Made by a program: the position numbers and the translations under genes. Below the pieces are notes generated by a model. It did not search any database and was not told the DNA's origin. It was given only the letters and a program-made list of their open reading frames with translations. DNA of 28,480 nt from CAYGEY01 sp964349065 (GTDB lineage: Bacteria > Patescibacteriota > Gracilibacteria > 1-14-2-50-48-13), in the NCBI GenBank assembly GCA_964349065.1, contig CAYGEY010000012.1:1-28480 (forward strand). Direction: 5' to 3'. This document shows positions 14,965 through 23,921 of this stretch, piece after piece; position 1 is the first letter of the stretch; each line of letters starts with the position of its first letter.

Positions 14965-15520
14965 ATTACTTTCCATATTGATTTCATGCTTCCTTCTTAC
15001 TGGATGCTTCGGCGGTACACCCACCGAATCAACATCCACTACAACAATTGATGATATCTCATTTTCAACTCCTGTCTTCTCTTCATGGGAAAAAATTGCA
15101 GATAGTGATCTACCTGTGACCATAATTGATCGATCATACTATGTGTACCAAAGTCCATTAGCACGTGACGGAATTTATTCAAAATACATTATTGTCTATG
15201 AGTCACTTCCTAAACCAACAACATCCATCGACTATGCAAAAAATAATATTTTGAACGCTCCAAAAGCCGCAACAGACTATGTCAAAATCAATGAGACAGA
15301 ATTAGAAATCGGCAAACAAAAAACCCTCATTCATATCTATACCGCACGAAACTCGACACTTGCACCTGAACTTCTTTTTATACAAACACATGTTGTTTTT
15401 AATAATACAGAAGCCTATACACTGACATTTACAGTTGCACCATCTTCGAAAAATAATAAGAGTTTGATTGATACATATATTTCTCTTTTGAAAGGATTTA
15501 ATTATAAAGCGAAAAAATAA
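14954..15520 (+). CDS. Lipoprotein of unknown function upstream of yidC
   Basis: The 188 residues start with a textbook lipoprotein signal, MRYKLLSILISCFLLTGCFGG, with lipobox LTGC and the modified cysteine at 18. A Thr/Ser-rich spacer is followed by a compact alpha/beta domain (about 35-185) with alternating strands such as FSSWEKIADSDLP and AYTLTFTVAP, ending SLIDTYISLLKGFNYKAKK. This end resembles domains of the PsbP/Mog1 type, in which a final helix follows a strand reading 'y.lt...p', but that is only a shape comparison. It overlaps the membrane-protein gene before it and precedes yidC by 62 bases. It may act at the membrane near YidC. Confidence 0.72.
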   Translation: MRYKLLSILISCFLLTGCFGGTPTESTSTTTIDDISFSTPVFSSWEKIADSDLPVTIIDRSYYVYQSPLARDGIYSKYIIVYESLPKPTTSIDYAKNNILNAPKAATDYVKINETELEIGKQKTLIHIYTARNSTLAPELLFIQTHVVFNNTEAYTLTFTVAPSSKNNKSLIDTYISLLKGFNYKAKK

Positions 15521-15582
15521 AGCTCCGCTTGTATTTTCCTAAAAAACGCATACAGTTTGTGTGAATTTTCTTTTCACAATGT

Positions 15583-16758
15583 ATGCCTAAAAAAGACTTC
15601 TGGTTCACGTTCCTCATGGCCTTTATCCTATCATGGCTTATTTTACAGTTACCATTTTTTCATTCTACCCCAAAAGAATCAATCAAAACTGTCAGTGGTG
15701 CTATATTGGTCGAAACAACAAAACCAGTCTTTAGCCATGGAGAAACAGTCATACTACAAATCAAAACACTCTCTGGAACAAGCCTCGCTGAATTTCCTTC
15801 AACTTTTCCGAAGCAACCATTTATTGTAAAAAAAGAAGGAAAGATCATTGAAGATACCACAACATACAAGTATACAGAACCAAAGATAGTTGCAACCGAC
15901 AAACAAGCAGCAATAATAAGCTACGAACCTTGGAATGCAAAACTCTTCGCAGTCCCCGGTAAATACTCTATTGAAGTGCCCTACCAAAATTCAACATATA
16001 TAACAGAGTTTGAAGTCGCAGGAGAAAACGCATTTTCATGGGTCTGGTCAACACTTTTTATCAAACCTATTTACAACCTTCTTGTATATTTTGCATTTCT
16101 TCTAGGTAACCAACTTATTTGGGGAATCATACTTATCACAGTTTTAGTACGACTCATTCTCCTTGTACCAAGCCAAAAAGCTATGGAATCACAACGTGCA
16201 ATGCAACTGGTACAGCCAAAACTCAAAGAGATCCAAGAGAAATATAAAGGTGATCAAAAGAAAATCAGCATGGAAACTATGCGTATTATGAAGGAGCACA
16301 AAGTGAATCCACTTGGTGGGTGTCTCCCCATTCTCCTCCAAATACCAATACTCCTTGCTATTTATACAGTTGTTCAAAACGTCCTTTCATTATCATTCAC
16401 TGTCAATTTGTATGATATTTTAGGAACAGTAAATATTCAAAATATCTCCTCCAATGTTCTCAATATATTTGACTTAGCAAAACCTGAGATGTTCGTTCTC
16501 CCACTCATCGTTGCAGGTCTACAATACTACCAAATTGACCTTTCCATGAAAAAAGTCAAAGGAATTGCAAAAGCGAAAAAGGATCCAAATATGCCTGATC
16601 CTGAAATGATGCAAAAATGGATGAAATTTGGACTTCCGGTTTTGATATGGTTTATGTCAATCACACTTCCGAGCGGTGTTTCGATATATTGGGCCGTATC
16701 TACTCTTTTCAGTATTGCACAACAGTATATAGTAAACAAGGAACCGATTATATTATAA
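15583..16758 (+). CDS. yidC: YidC/Oxa1 membrane protein insertase
   Basis: YidC inserts membrane proteins alone or with SecYEG. The 391 residues include an N-terminal membrane anchor (about 8-26), a reduced extracytoplasmic beta domain (about 35-145), and the conserved five-helix core: FIKPIYNLLVYFAFLLGNQLIWGIILITVLVRLILLVPSQKAM with the groove arginine in VLVRLI, the cytoplasmic helical hairpin QRAMQLVQPKLKEIQEKYKGD, NPLGGCLPILLQIPILLAIYTVVQ, and the last helices with LPSGVSIYWAVSTLFSIAQQYIV. It is intermediate between the short Gram-positive form and the long Gram-negative form. Just before the ATG, TGTGAA and TTCACA (about 15560-15578) can form a hairpin. It is followed by khpB after ten bases. 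Confidence 0.97.
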   Translation: MPKKDFWFTFLMAFILSWLILQLPFFHSTPKESIKTVSGAILVETTKPVFSHGETVILQIKTLSGTSLAEFPSTFPKQPFIVKKEGKIIEDTTTYKYTEPKIVATDKQAAIISYEPWNAKLFAVPGKYSIEVPYQNSTYITEFEVAGENAFSWVWSTLFIKPIYNLLVYFAFLLGNQLIWGIILITVLVRLILLVPSQKAMESQRAMQLVQPKLKEIQEKYKGDQKKISMETMRIMKEHKVNPLGGCLPILLQIPILLAIYTVVQNVLSLSFTVNLYDILGTVNIQNISSNVLNIFDLAKPEMFVLPLIVAGLQYYQIDLSMKKVKGIAKAKKDPNMPDPEMMQKWMKFGLPVLIWFMSITLPSGVSIYWAVSTLFSIAQQYIVNKEPIIL

Positions 16759-16768
16759 AAGGACAAAT

Positions 16769-17239
16769 ATGAAGATGCAGGAACATGTGAAAAATCTGTT
16801 AGAAGATCTGCTAAGTAGCCTTGCTTTGGAAAAGTTTGAAGTAACAATTCAAGAACCGGCTGACGGTACTTTTCTGATACATATTGATTCAGAAGATTCT
16901 CCACTTCTTATCGGAAAGCACGGTAGTGGCATCGATGCCTTACAACAAATCATGTATCTTCTCCTTCGAAATACTATAGATGCAGAGATGTTGGTACCTC
17001 GCATCAGAATCGATATTGGAAATTATAAAGAAAACTACGAGAAAGATCTCCTTGAGATGATTGATAAGAAAATTGAAAAGGTACAGCTTGATGATATCAA
17101 AGAAACACTGCACCCTATGAATTCATATCACAGAAGGATAGTACATTTATATATTGCAGAAAAATATCCTGATATTCAATCAGAAAGTTTAGGTACTGAA
17201 TCTATGAAGAAGATACTTATAAAAAAGAAGACAAATTAG
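16769..17239 (+). CDS. khpB: KhpB/Jag-type RNA-binding protein (KH and R3H domains)
   Basis: KhpB binds RNA, often together with KhpA, and influences cell wall synthesis and division. The 156 residues contain a KH domain with LLIGKHGSGIDALQ (GKHG at 49-52) and an R3H domain with MNSYHRRIVHLYIAEKY, followed by SESLGTESMKKILIKKK. The N-terminal Jag-N domain found in many firmicute versions is absent. An AAAGGA ribosome site lies shortly before the ATG. The gene is the last of the rpmH cluster and its end overlaps the convergent gene by four bases, leaving no room for a separate terminator. Confidence 0.92.
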   Translation: MKMQEHVKNLLEDLLSSLALEKFEVTIQEPADGTFLIHIDSEDSPLLIGKHGSGIDALQQIMYLLLRNTIDAEMLVPRIRIDIGNYKENYEKDLLEMIDKKIEKVQLDDIKETLHPMNSYHRRIVHLYIAEKYPDIQSESLGTESMKKILIKKKTN

Positions 17240-18009
17240 TCTAATAGCCCTGATCTTTTCTTCATATATAGATATCCTCCAAACATTGCAAAAAGTACTA
17301 CAAAGAACAACTCCGGACCAGTCTTCGGTGTTTTTGGTGGAGATTTTTTCTGGGCAGATTCGTCTGGGATAGTAGTTGTGCTATCCTCTAGAGTTAACAA
17401 GTCTCTATCAACAACAGTGGTCGTAACTGCAGAAATCAGAGGTGAACAACTAATTCCGATCTTTTTAAAATTTGATTCAAATGTCAGAAACACTCCATTC
17501 CCAACTATTTGAGAAAATTCAGTACAACTACTTGCCTTTATCCTCACCTTAAATTTCCATGTCTTCACAGGACTAGTTGGAGCTATAGAGGTTTCCATCG
17601 GAAAATCTATTTGTTTAGAAGCTTTGACACTAACTCCTGCAAGTGCATCTTCCGGAGAAAGATCAGCAATCTTAAATAATTCTTCTGAAAGAAATGTTGG
17701 CACAAAATTGGAAAGAGCTCCAGGACCTCTGTTTTGAAGTGACAATGTTACTTCTAACAAATCATTTGCCCTATTCTGAAGATCCATAGCATCCTTATTT
17801 TGTGTCAAATTTTTAACCTCAAGTGTTGTCACAAGTTCAGGTTTCGTTGAATCAATGGTGCCAAGAGCGTTGGTCACACTTACTGAACTTGTTGTCGTAA
17901 CTGGAACAGAAGTTGTACTCGCAGAAGTATCATCAATAAAGCCCTGTGCTAAGGCATGAGAAATGGTAGGTAGCATGAGCAAAGACAAAACGATGATAAT
18001 TCTGCGCAT
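17236..18009 (-). CDS. Surface protein with LPXTG-like C-terminal anchor and DUF11-like domain
   Basis: The 257 residues start with a signal peptide (1-21, MRRIIIVLSLLMLPTISHALA), then a Thr/Ser/Val-rich linker. A beta domain (about 58-195) contains LLEVTLSLQNRGPGALSNFV, reminiscent of DUF11/CARDB-type surface repeats, and two cysteines (SSCTEF and GISCSP) that may pair. A second low-complexity linker with DSTTTIPDES is followed by TPKTGPE, a hydrophobic helix and the basic tail MKKRSG. This tripartite end is the architecture of a sortase substrate, with TPKTG in place of LPXTG. No sortase is in the window. It ends against khpB, overlapping by four bases. The role is likely at the cell surface, perhaps in adhesion. 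Confidence 0.72.
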   Translation of the reverse strand: MRRIIIVLSLLMLPTISHALAQGFIDDTSASTTSVPVTTTSSVSVTNALGTIDSTKPELVTTLEVKNLTQNKDAMDLQNRANDLLEVTLSLQNRGPGALSNFVPTFLSEELFKIADLSPEDALAGVSVKASKQIDFPMETSIAPTSPVKTWKFKVRIKASSCTEFSQIVGNGVFLTFESNFKKIGISCSPLISAVTTTVVDRDLLTLEDSTTTIPDESAQKKSPPKTPKTGPELFFVVLFAMFGGYLYMKKRSGLLD

Positions 18010-18036
18010 AAATTCACATGTGAGGTAGTTACTTAC

Positions 18037-18071
18037 AGTATAGACAATTGCACCTCTTACACAAAATTATA
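18037..18071 (-). promoter_or_regulatory. Candidate promoters of the surface-protein gene
   Basis: On the minus strand TTGTGT (18064-18059) and TATACT (18042-18037) are 16 bases apart, starting transcription about 20-25 bases before the ATG. A perfect -10 TATAAT (18071-18066) lies just upstream, but with a poor -35. Confidence 0.35.
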
Positions 18072-18109
18072 AGCTACCACGCCCCGCGACTTTATAGTCT
18101 AGTATGTTT

Positions 18110-19039
18110 TTAAATAAGTTCCGGTTCCTTAGGAGGCGTAATCGGGTTCTTTATAGATCTATACAAAAAGTATGTAATAATTACAACTGTTGCTAATGGA
18201 GTCACATATTCAGGTAAATGTATACCGAAACTTTCGACAATCATAAAAATTCCTAAACAAAGTATGGAATACATAGCCCCATTTTTAAGATATGCATATT
18301 TTTTTATTCTTTCAATATTATGAATAGTCAGTTCTCGTACCACAAATGCGCCAATACCATTTCCTAATAAGATCAATGGAACAGATAACGTAAAGGCAAA
18401 GGCACCTAGCACACCATCAATAGAAAATGTTGCATCAATAACACAAAGATACAAAATTTTACTTACATCCGACATATGTTTGCCCATAAGCTTCTTTTCA
18501 GTTTCCTCTGCATTCTGTTTAAATCCATGTGTAATAAAAAAAGCCGTCATTCCGACAACCGCGGAAAACCCAATCAATGGGTTGACGGTATTTGCAAACC
18601 AAACAATACATGCAAGAAATACTGAAACACAGGCATAAAACCAAATTCCATATTGTGAAAAAAACTTTTCACCGGGAAGTCCAAAATGTTTTTCTTCTAA
18701 GAAAAGCCAATACAGAAATATACAAATCAAAAACACACCACCTCCCATAAACAGTATTGGAGCCGCATGATGTACAGCTTCAATAACGAGAGGATCTGAA
18801 CTAAATGTTGCTGTAAGTGCACCTATTGGACCTAACTGCGGAAGAGCCGCCCAAACAATGAACCATGGCAACAACCCCCTCACGGCAAACACTGCAAAGA
18901 GCAAGCCCCATGTGAGAAACCATTTTTTTCCACGTGGACTCATGGTAGAAAGTACTTCAGCATTAATGACAGCATTATCTAAACTACTAACTACTTCAAA
19001 AAGACAAAGCCCGATAATTACCAGAATCATTGAAAACAT
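18110..19039 (-). CDS. TerC-like integral membrane protein, DUF475 family
   Basis: The 309 residues form about eight or nine membrane helices. Two repeated signature segments characterise the TerC/DUF475 group: FEVVSSLDNAVINAEVLSTMSP near the N-terminus and LCVIDATFSIDGVLGAFAFTL in the second half, each with conserved acidic and Asn/Asp residues thought to bind metal ions in the membrane. TerC relatives are linked to metal (manganese or tellurite) handling and to loading of exported metalloenzymes, but the substrate cannot be deduced here. A charged cytoplasmic loop (about 172-195, KQNAEETEKKLMGKHMSD) separates the halves. The start codon lies 24 bases after the terminator of the rpsL-rpsG transcript; TAAATAAT in between could be a -10 box. 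Confidence 0.85.
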   Translation of the reverse strand: MFSMILVIIGLCLFEVVSSLDNAVINAEVLSTMSPRGKKWFLTWGLLFAVFAVRGLLPWFIVWAALPQLGPIGALTATFSSDPLVIEAVHHAAPILFMGGGVFLICIFLYWLFLEEKHFGLPGEKFFSQYGIWFYACVSVFLACIVWFANTVNPLIGFSAVVGMTAFFITHGFKQNAEETEKKLMGKHMSDVSKILYLCVIDATFSIDGVLGAFAFTLSVPLILLGNGIGAFVVRELTIHNIERIKKYAYLKNGAMYSILCLGIFMIVESFGIHLPEYVTPLATVVIITYFLYRSIKNPITPPKEPELI

Positions 19040-19062
19040 ATGAATTATTTATGAAGTAATAC

Positions 19063-19089
19063 AAAAAAAATACCTCGTTTATTACGAGG
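19063..19089 (-). terminator. Rho-independent terminator of the rpoB-rpoC-rpsL-rpsG operon
   Basis: On the minus strand CCTCGT (19089-19084) and ACGAGG (19078-19073) form a six-base stem with an AATAA loop, followed by TA and eight T (19070-19063). It lies ten bases after the rpsG stop. Confidence 0.85.
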
Positions 19090-19099
19090 CTTCTTTTGT

Positions 19100-19561
19100 C
19101 TAACCGAATCTGGCCAAATGTGCAAATGTCTTATTAGACTCTGCCATCTTATGAACATCTTCTTTCTTCTTTATGGCAGGTCCTGTATTTTCACTGCTTT
19201 CCATAAGTACCTGCGATAGCTTCTTAGGGAATGATCTCCCTTTGAGAGCACGAGTCGCACCAAGTATCCATCGGCAAGCAAGCGTAATTTGTCTTTTCGG
19301 CTTCACCTCAATAGGAACCTGATACACACCTTCTCCGATTCTTTTTGGACGAACTTCCATAGACGGAATACAATTTTCAATCGCCTGTTCAAAAACTTCT
19401 AATGGATTCTTCTTACCTGTTTTCTTGATCTCTTCCATAGTCTCATCAAAAAGTGCTCTAGCTAAACTCTTTTTTCCTCGCTCCATGATGTAGTTAATAA
19501 ACTTCTCTTGGAGTGGAGTTGTATAGGAAAGCGTTCTTGATTTAAAAATTACTTCTGCCAT
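19100..19561 (-). CDS. rpsG: 30S ribosomal protein S7
   Basis: S7 nucleates assembly of the 30S head and contacts tRNA in the E site. The 153 residues are close to the usual 155. Recognisable parts are KFINYIMERGKKSLARALFDETME, PLEVFEQAIENCIPSMEVRPKRIGEGVYQVPIEVKPKRQ and the basic, helical C-terminus. It follows rpsL after 24 bases without a clear ribosome site. The usual followers fusA and tuf are absent; a terminator comes next. Confidence 0.97.
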   Translation of the reverse strand: MAEVIFKSRTLSYTTPLQEKFINYIMERGKKSLARALFDETMEEIKKTGKKNPLEVFEQAIENCIPSMEVRPKRIGEGVYQVPIEVKPKRQITLACRWILGATRALKGRSFPKKLSQVLMESSENTGPAIKKKEDVHKMAESNKTFAHLARFG

Positions 19562-19585
19562 AAAATTTATTAAATTAAACTGTTA

Positions 19586-19999
19586 TTATTTCTTTTTAGC
19601 ACCATATCGACTTCTACCCTGCTTACGATTTGCCACACCTTGCGTATCAAGTACACCTCGTACAATATGGTATCGTACACCCGGAAGGTCCTTCGCACGA
19701 CCACCTCGGATCATAACCACACTGTGCTCTTGCAAATTGTGACCCTCACCTGGAATATATGCGATCACCTCAAGGCCGTTAGTCAAACGTACTTTCGCAA
19801 CTTTTCGAAGCGCCGAATTTGGTTTCTTTGGAGTAGTTGTATACACTTTAATACATACACCTCTCTTCTGCGGACAACCTTTCGGCAAGTCTCGACTTCG
19901 AGATTTAAGAGTATTAAAAGTAGTTTGAAGAGCTCTAGACTTAGATTTCTTCACTTTGTCCTTTCTCGGCTTTCTAATCAGTTGTGAAATTGTAGGCAC
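19586..19999 (-). CDS. rpsL: 30S ribosomal protein S12
   Basis: S12 lies at the decoding centre and helps accuracy. The 137 residues include CPQKRGVCIKVYTTTPKKPNSALRKVAKVRL and GEGHNLQEHSVVMIRGGRAKDLPGVRYHIVRG; the lysines at the two classical streptomycin-resistance positions (PKKPNS and AKDLPG) are wild type. Between the N-terminal arm and the core there is an insertion (TTFNTLKSRSRDLPKG) like that of firmicute S12 and absent in E. coli. The start codon is GTG (19999-19997) with AGGA only three bases before it. A near-consensus promoter lies over the end of rpoC. Confidence 0.97.
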   Translation of the reverse strand: MPTISQLIRKPRKDKVKKSKSRALQTTFNTLKSRSRDLPKGCPQKRGVCIKVYTTTPKKPNSALRKVAKVRLTNGLEVIAYIPGEGHNLQEHSVVMIRGGRAKDLPGVRYHIVRGVLDTQGVANRKQGRSRYGAKKK

Positions 20000-20047
20000 G
20001 GTTCCTAAATAGTAATATAAATATGATTTTGTACAGTAAGTGGCAGA

Positions 20048-20076
20048 ATACTAGGTATTTAGTCAATGTTTGTCAA
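20048..20076 (-). promoter_or_regulatory. Candidate internal promoter for rpsL-rpsG inside the end of rpoC
   Basis: On the minus strand a perfect TTGACA (20076-20071) overlaps the last codons of rpoC. After a 17-base spacer comes TAGTAT (20053-20048). Transcription would start near 20041, about 42 bases before the rpsL GTG, and would let the ribosomal genes be expressed apart from the polymerase genes. Confidence 0.5.
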
Positions 20077-23000
20077 CGCATTCTTCTTATAAAAATTCTC
20101 TCCTGTTGGAATGAGTTTACCTATAATAACATTTTCCTTTAATCCTCTGAGATAATCTACCTGTTTTGCAGTAGAAGCTTCAACTAATACTCGGATAGTC
20201 TCCTGGAATGATGCAGATGACAACCAACTATCGGTTTGCATCGCAACTTTTGTTAATCCGAAGAGTAATCTTGAATAAATAGCTTTCTTCTTCCCCTCCA
20301 ACAATAATTTTTTATTCATTTTCTCAATTCGAACAAGATTGACTACCTCCCCAGGCAAAAATTCAGAATCTCCTGTATCCATCACTTGAACTTTTCCAAA
20401 CATTTGTTTGACTACTACTTCAAGATGCTTATCACTGATAGACTGACCTTGTGACATATAGATAGACTGTACATCATTGATAATATACTCCTGAGTCGCG
20501 CCGACTCCTTTAAGATCCATACAAATATCAAGATCCAAATGTCCTTCTGTTAATTTATCACCTCTATCAATACGTTGTCCTTGCTTCACAATCAAAATCA
20601 TATTGGAAGGAACACTATAAAGTTTCTTCGCATATTCTGTATGACGAACAATAATCATATCCTCACTTACTCTTTCAATCTTACCCCCTATGCGGGCCTT
20701 AATTGTATTTTTATCAACCTGTGAACGAGCAATAATTTGAGATTCCTTGATAATTTCACCTTCCTTCACAGCAGATTTAAAGTTACCGATTACATACTCA
20801 TCAGTATACAGGGTGTCAGACTCGATTGACACATCAATAATACCCTTCTTTTGAGTCAAAGTAACAACTCCTGAAATTTCAGAAACCATAGCCGGTGTCT
20901 TTGGCGTACGTGCCTCAAAAAGCTCCTCAACTCGTGTAAGTCCCATCGTAATATCCGCACCTCCCGCAACTCCTCCTGAATGGAATGTACGCATTGTAAG
21001 CTGTGTTCCCGGCTCTCCAATACTCTGTGCAGCAATAACTCCTATTGCAATACCTACCTCCACCACTCTATTGTTACCAAGATCAAATCCATAACATTTC
21101 TGACAAACACCATCTTCACTTTCACATGTTGTGATAGATCTAATCTTCACATTATCAAAATCAGCACCTCCAAGTCGAGCCATAACCTCATTATCAACTG
21201 CAGTACCCTTTATAACAAGTACCTCTCCGGTTTTACTATCAATAACATCCTCCGCCAATATTCTACCGAAAATCTTAGAATTAAAATCTCCTGCAAATAT
21301 TCCAACTCTAGTTTTCGTTATAATACGTGAATTTTCTGTACCGCAATCTTCTTCTTTTACTAACATAGACTGAACACTGTCCACCAATTTACGAGTTAGA
21401 TAACCGGCATTGGCTGTTTTAAGCGCCACGTCTGCTTTTCCTTTTCGTCCTGAATGGGATGCAATAAAGAACTCCAAGATAGTAAATCCTTCAAGCAAAC
21501 TTGATCGAATTGGAAGCTCGATAATTTTTCCTGTCGGACTAGCTACCGCACCTTTCATTCCCGCTAATTGTGTCAGGTTATCAATAGACCCTCGGGCTCC
21601 GGAATGGATCTGATACGCCAAATGATTGTATTCATTAAGATTCTCATCCATCACTTTTGTAATTTGCTTTTTAACGTCCATCCACACAGTCACCACATGC
21701 TGATATCTTTCTTTATCAGTCAAAAATCCTTTCCAAAACTGATTCGAAATAATACGTATCTTTTCTTCAGCTGCTAAAATAAACTGCTCTTTTTCTTCTG
21801 GGATAATCATATCTTTATATCCCATTGAAACTCCCGATATCGTCACATACTTAAATCCAACAGACTTCAGATAATCACAAACATATACCGTAATATCTTG
21901 TCCAAGCGTGTCGATACTATCAGAAACTAACTTACTCAAGGCTTTTTTACCCATCGGCATATTCATGAACGGAATTCCCTCAGGAAGACCTTCATTAAAT
22001 ATAAGTCGTCCAACAGTAGTATCCATCATCTCACCATTATGGCGCACAGATATTTCTTGTTGCAATCCAATAATACCAAGAGCATATGCTCGCTCTGCTT
22101 CTAGCATATCTGTAAACGTACTTTCATGTTTTTTGATTCTTGTATCCAACTTTGTCAGATAATAACAACCAAGAACCATATCCTGAGCCGGCGTTGTAAC
22201 TGGGCTTCCAGAAGCCGGTTTCAACAAGTTTTGAGTAGAGGCAATAAGGTTTTTAGCCTCGGACTGTGCTTTCATCGAAAGTGGTAAATGGACAGCCATC
22301 TGATCCCCGTCAAAGTCAGCATTAAACGCAGTACACACAAGAGGGTGAAGACGAATCGCCTTTCCTTCAATAAGTACAGGTTGGAAAGCCTGAATACCAA
22401 GTCTGTGAAGAGTTGGTGCTCGATTGAGGAGTACATATCGGTCTTGAGTTACTTTCTCTAATATATCCCACACTTCTCTCTTTCCAGAAGTTATAACCCT
22501 CTCTGCATTCTTTAAATTATATGCAAGTCCCGCACGCATCAATTCTCCAATAACAAGTGGTTTAAATAACTTAAGCGCCATTTCTTTAGGCAAACCACAT
22601 TGATTTAAAGTAAGTTCAGGTCCAACAACGATAACACTTCGTCCAGAGTAATCCACACGTTTTCCAAGGAGGTTCTGCCGAAATCGACCCTGTTTACCCT
22701 TTAGCATATCAGAAAGTGATCGAAGTTTCCTTCTTTCATTCACATTAAATGTTGTCTTCCCTTGACGTGCATCAGAATTCAAAAGAGCATCAACTGCTTC
22801 CTGAAGCATACGTTTCTCATTTCTACAAATAACTTCCGGAGCATTGATTTCCAAAAGTCTTTTCAATCGATTATTTCTATTAATTACTCTTCTATAAAGA
22901 TCATTCAGATCTGATGCGGCAAAACGCCCACCATCAAGCTGTACCATCGGACGAAGATCCGGTGGAATAACAGGAAGTACAGTAAGCACCATCCATTCTG

Positions 23001-23892
23001 GACGAACAGCAGCCTTTAACAAATTTGAAGCAAGCTTCAATCTTTTAATAATTTTTCTTTGTTTCTGACCTGATGTTTTCTTCAGTTCATCCTTTCTTTC
23101 TTCTATAAATTTCTCTAAATCAATTTTTTCAATAATTTCTCGAATTCCCTCAGCACCAATACCAACATTAAATACATGTCCAAATTTCATGGCATTTTGT
23201 CTGAACTCAATCTCTGAGACAACCTGTCCCATATTAATATTTTTCAAATCCTCTTTTGTTCGCATGTAATCTTCTTTCAGACCATCGATCTTCGCAGCAT
23301 ACGTACTATCAAGTTCTTCCAAAAGAGCCTCGAGACCCTTTGCTTTTTCAGCTTTGAGTTTTGTCGCCTCATTTTGATGCTCCTGTTTCACAGTTGCAAC
23401 GAGACCCTTATGATCTTCCTCAAGATCCAAAAGGGCTTTTTCTCGCTCGATTTCATCAACTTCTGTCACAATATACGCAGCAAAATAGACCACCTGCTCA
23501 ATCTGTTTCACAGGTAAATTCAGGAGGAGACCTATTCTACTTGGTGTTGATCGTAAATACCAAATATGCGTTACAGGGACAGCAAGTTTAATATGTCCCA
23601 TTCGCTCACGACGAACAATATTTCGAGTTACTTCAACACCACAACGCTCACAAACAACACCTTCATATCGAACTCTTTTATACTTTCCGCAATAACACTG
23701 ATAATTCTTCGTTGGACCAAAGATTCTTTCACAAAAGAGTCCACCCATCTCAGCTCTTTGCGTTCGATAGTTAATCGTTTCAGGCTTGGTTACCTCACCA
23801 TACGACCAACTAAATATATCATCCGGAGCAGCAACAGATACTGCAATTGCTTCAAAATCCTTAATCTTACTGTTTTTATTAACCTGTGGCAT
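20059..23892 (-). CDS. rpoC: DNA-directed RNA polymerase subunit beta'
   Basis: Beta' holds the catalytic magnesium. The 1277 residues contain the N-terminal zinc site (YQCYCGKYKRVRYEGVVCERCGVEV), the active-site loop NADFDGDQMAVHLP (about 520-533) with all three aspartates, the GARGSIDNLTQLAGMKG region, the second zinc site (CESEDGVCQKCYG), and the bridge helix/trigger loop region with IAAQSIGEPGTQLTMRTFHSGG (about 950-970). A Lys/Glu-rich helical section at about 150-220 looks like a moderate lineage-specific insertion in the early part. The gene follows rpoB after 29 bases and no obvious ribosome site precedes its ATG. It is split from rpoB, not fused. Confidence 0.98.
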   Translation of the reverse strand: MPQVNKNSKIKDFEAIAVSVAAPDDIFSWSYGEVTKPETINYRTQRAEMGGLFCERIFGPTKNYQCYCGKYKRVRYEGVVCERCGVEVTRNIVRRERMGHIKLAVPVTHIWYLRSTPSRIGLLLNLPVKQIEQVVYFAAYIVTEVDEIEREKALLDLEEDHKGLVATVKQEHQNEATKLKAEKAKGLEALLEELDSTYAAKIDGLKEDYMRTKEDLKNINMGQVVSEIEFRQNAMKFGHVFNVGIGAEGIREIIEKIDLEKFIEERKDELKKTSGQKQRKIIKRLKLASNLLKAAVRPEWMVLTVLPVIPPDLRPMVQLDGGRFAASDLNDLYRRVINRNNRLKRLLEINAPEVICRNEKRMLQEAVDALLNSDARQGKTTFNVNERRKLRSLSDMLKGKQGRFRQNLLGKRVDYSGRSVIVVGPELTLNQCGLPKEMALKLFKPLVIGELMRAGLAYNLKNAERVITSGKREVWDILEKVTQDRYVLLNRAPTLHRLGIQAFQPVLIEGKAIRLHPLVCTAFNADFDGDQMAVHLPLSMKAQSEAKNLIASTQNLLKPASGSPVTTPAQDMVLGCYYLTKLDTRIKKHESTFTDMLEAERAYALGIIGLQQEISVRHNGEMMDTTVGRLIFNEGLPEGIPFMNMPMGKKALSKLVSDSIDTLGQDITVYVCDYLKSVGFKYVTISGVSMGYKDMIIPEEKEQFILAAEEKIRIISNQFWKGFLTDKERYQHVVTVWMDVKKQITKVMDENLNEYNHLAYQIHSGARGSIDNLTQLAGMKGAVASPTGKIIELPIRSSLLEGFTILEFFIASHSGRKGKADVALKTANAGYLTRKLVDSVQSMLVKEEDCGTENSRIITKTRVGIFAGDFNSKIFGRILAEDVIDSKTGEVLVIKGTAVDNEVMARLGGADFDNVKIRSITTCESEDGVCQKCYGFDLGNNRVVEVGIAIGVIAAQSIGEPGTQLTMRTFHSGGVAGGADITMGLTRVEELFEARTPKTPAMVSEISGVVTLTQKKGIIDVSIESDTLYTDEYVIGNFKSAVKEGEIIKESQIIARSQVDKNTIKARIGGKIERVSEDMIIVRHTEYAKKLYSVPSNMILIVKQGQRIDRGDKLTEGHLDLDICMDLKGVGATQEYIINDVQSIYMSQGQSISDKHLEVVVKQMFGKVQVMDTGDSEFLPGEVVNLVRIEKMNKKLLLEGKKKAIYSRLLFGLTKVAMQTDSWLSSASFQETIRVLVEASTAKQVDYLRGLKENVIIGKLIPTGENFYKKNALTNID

Positions 23893-23921
23893 AAATTTAC
23901 GAGTAATGTAAGTAAAAAGAA

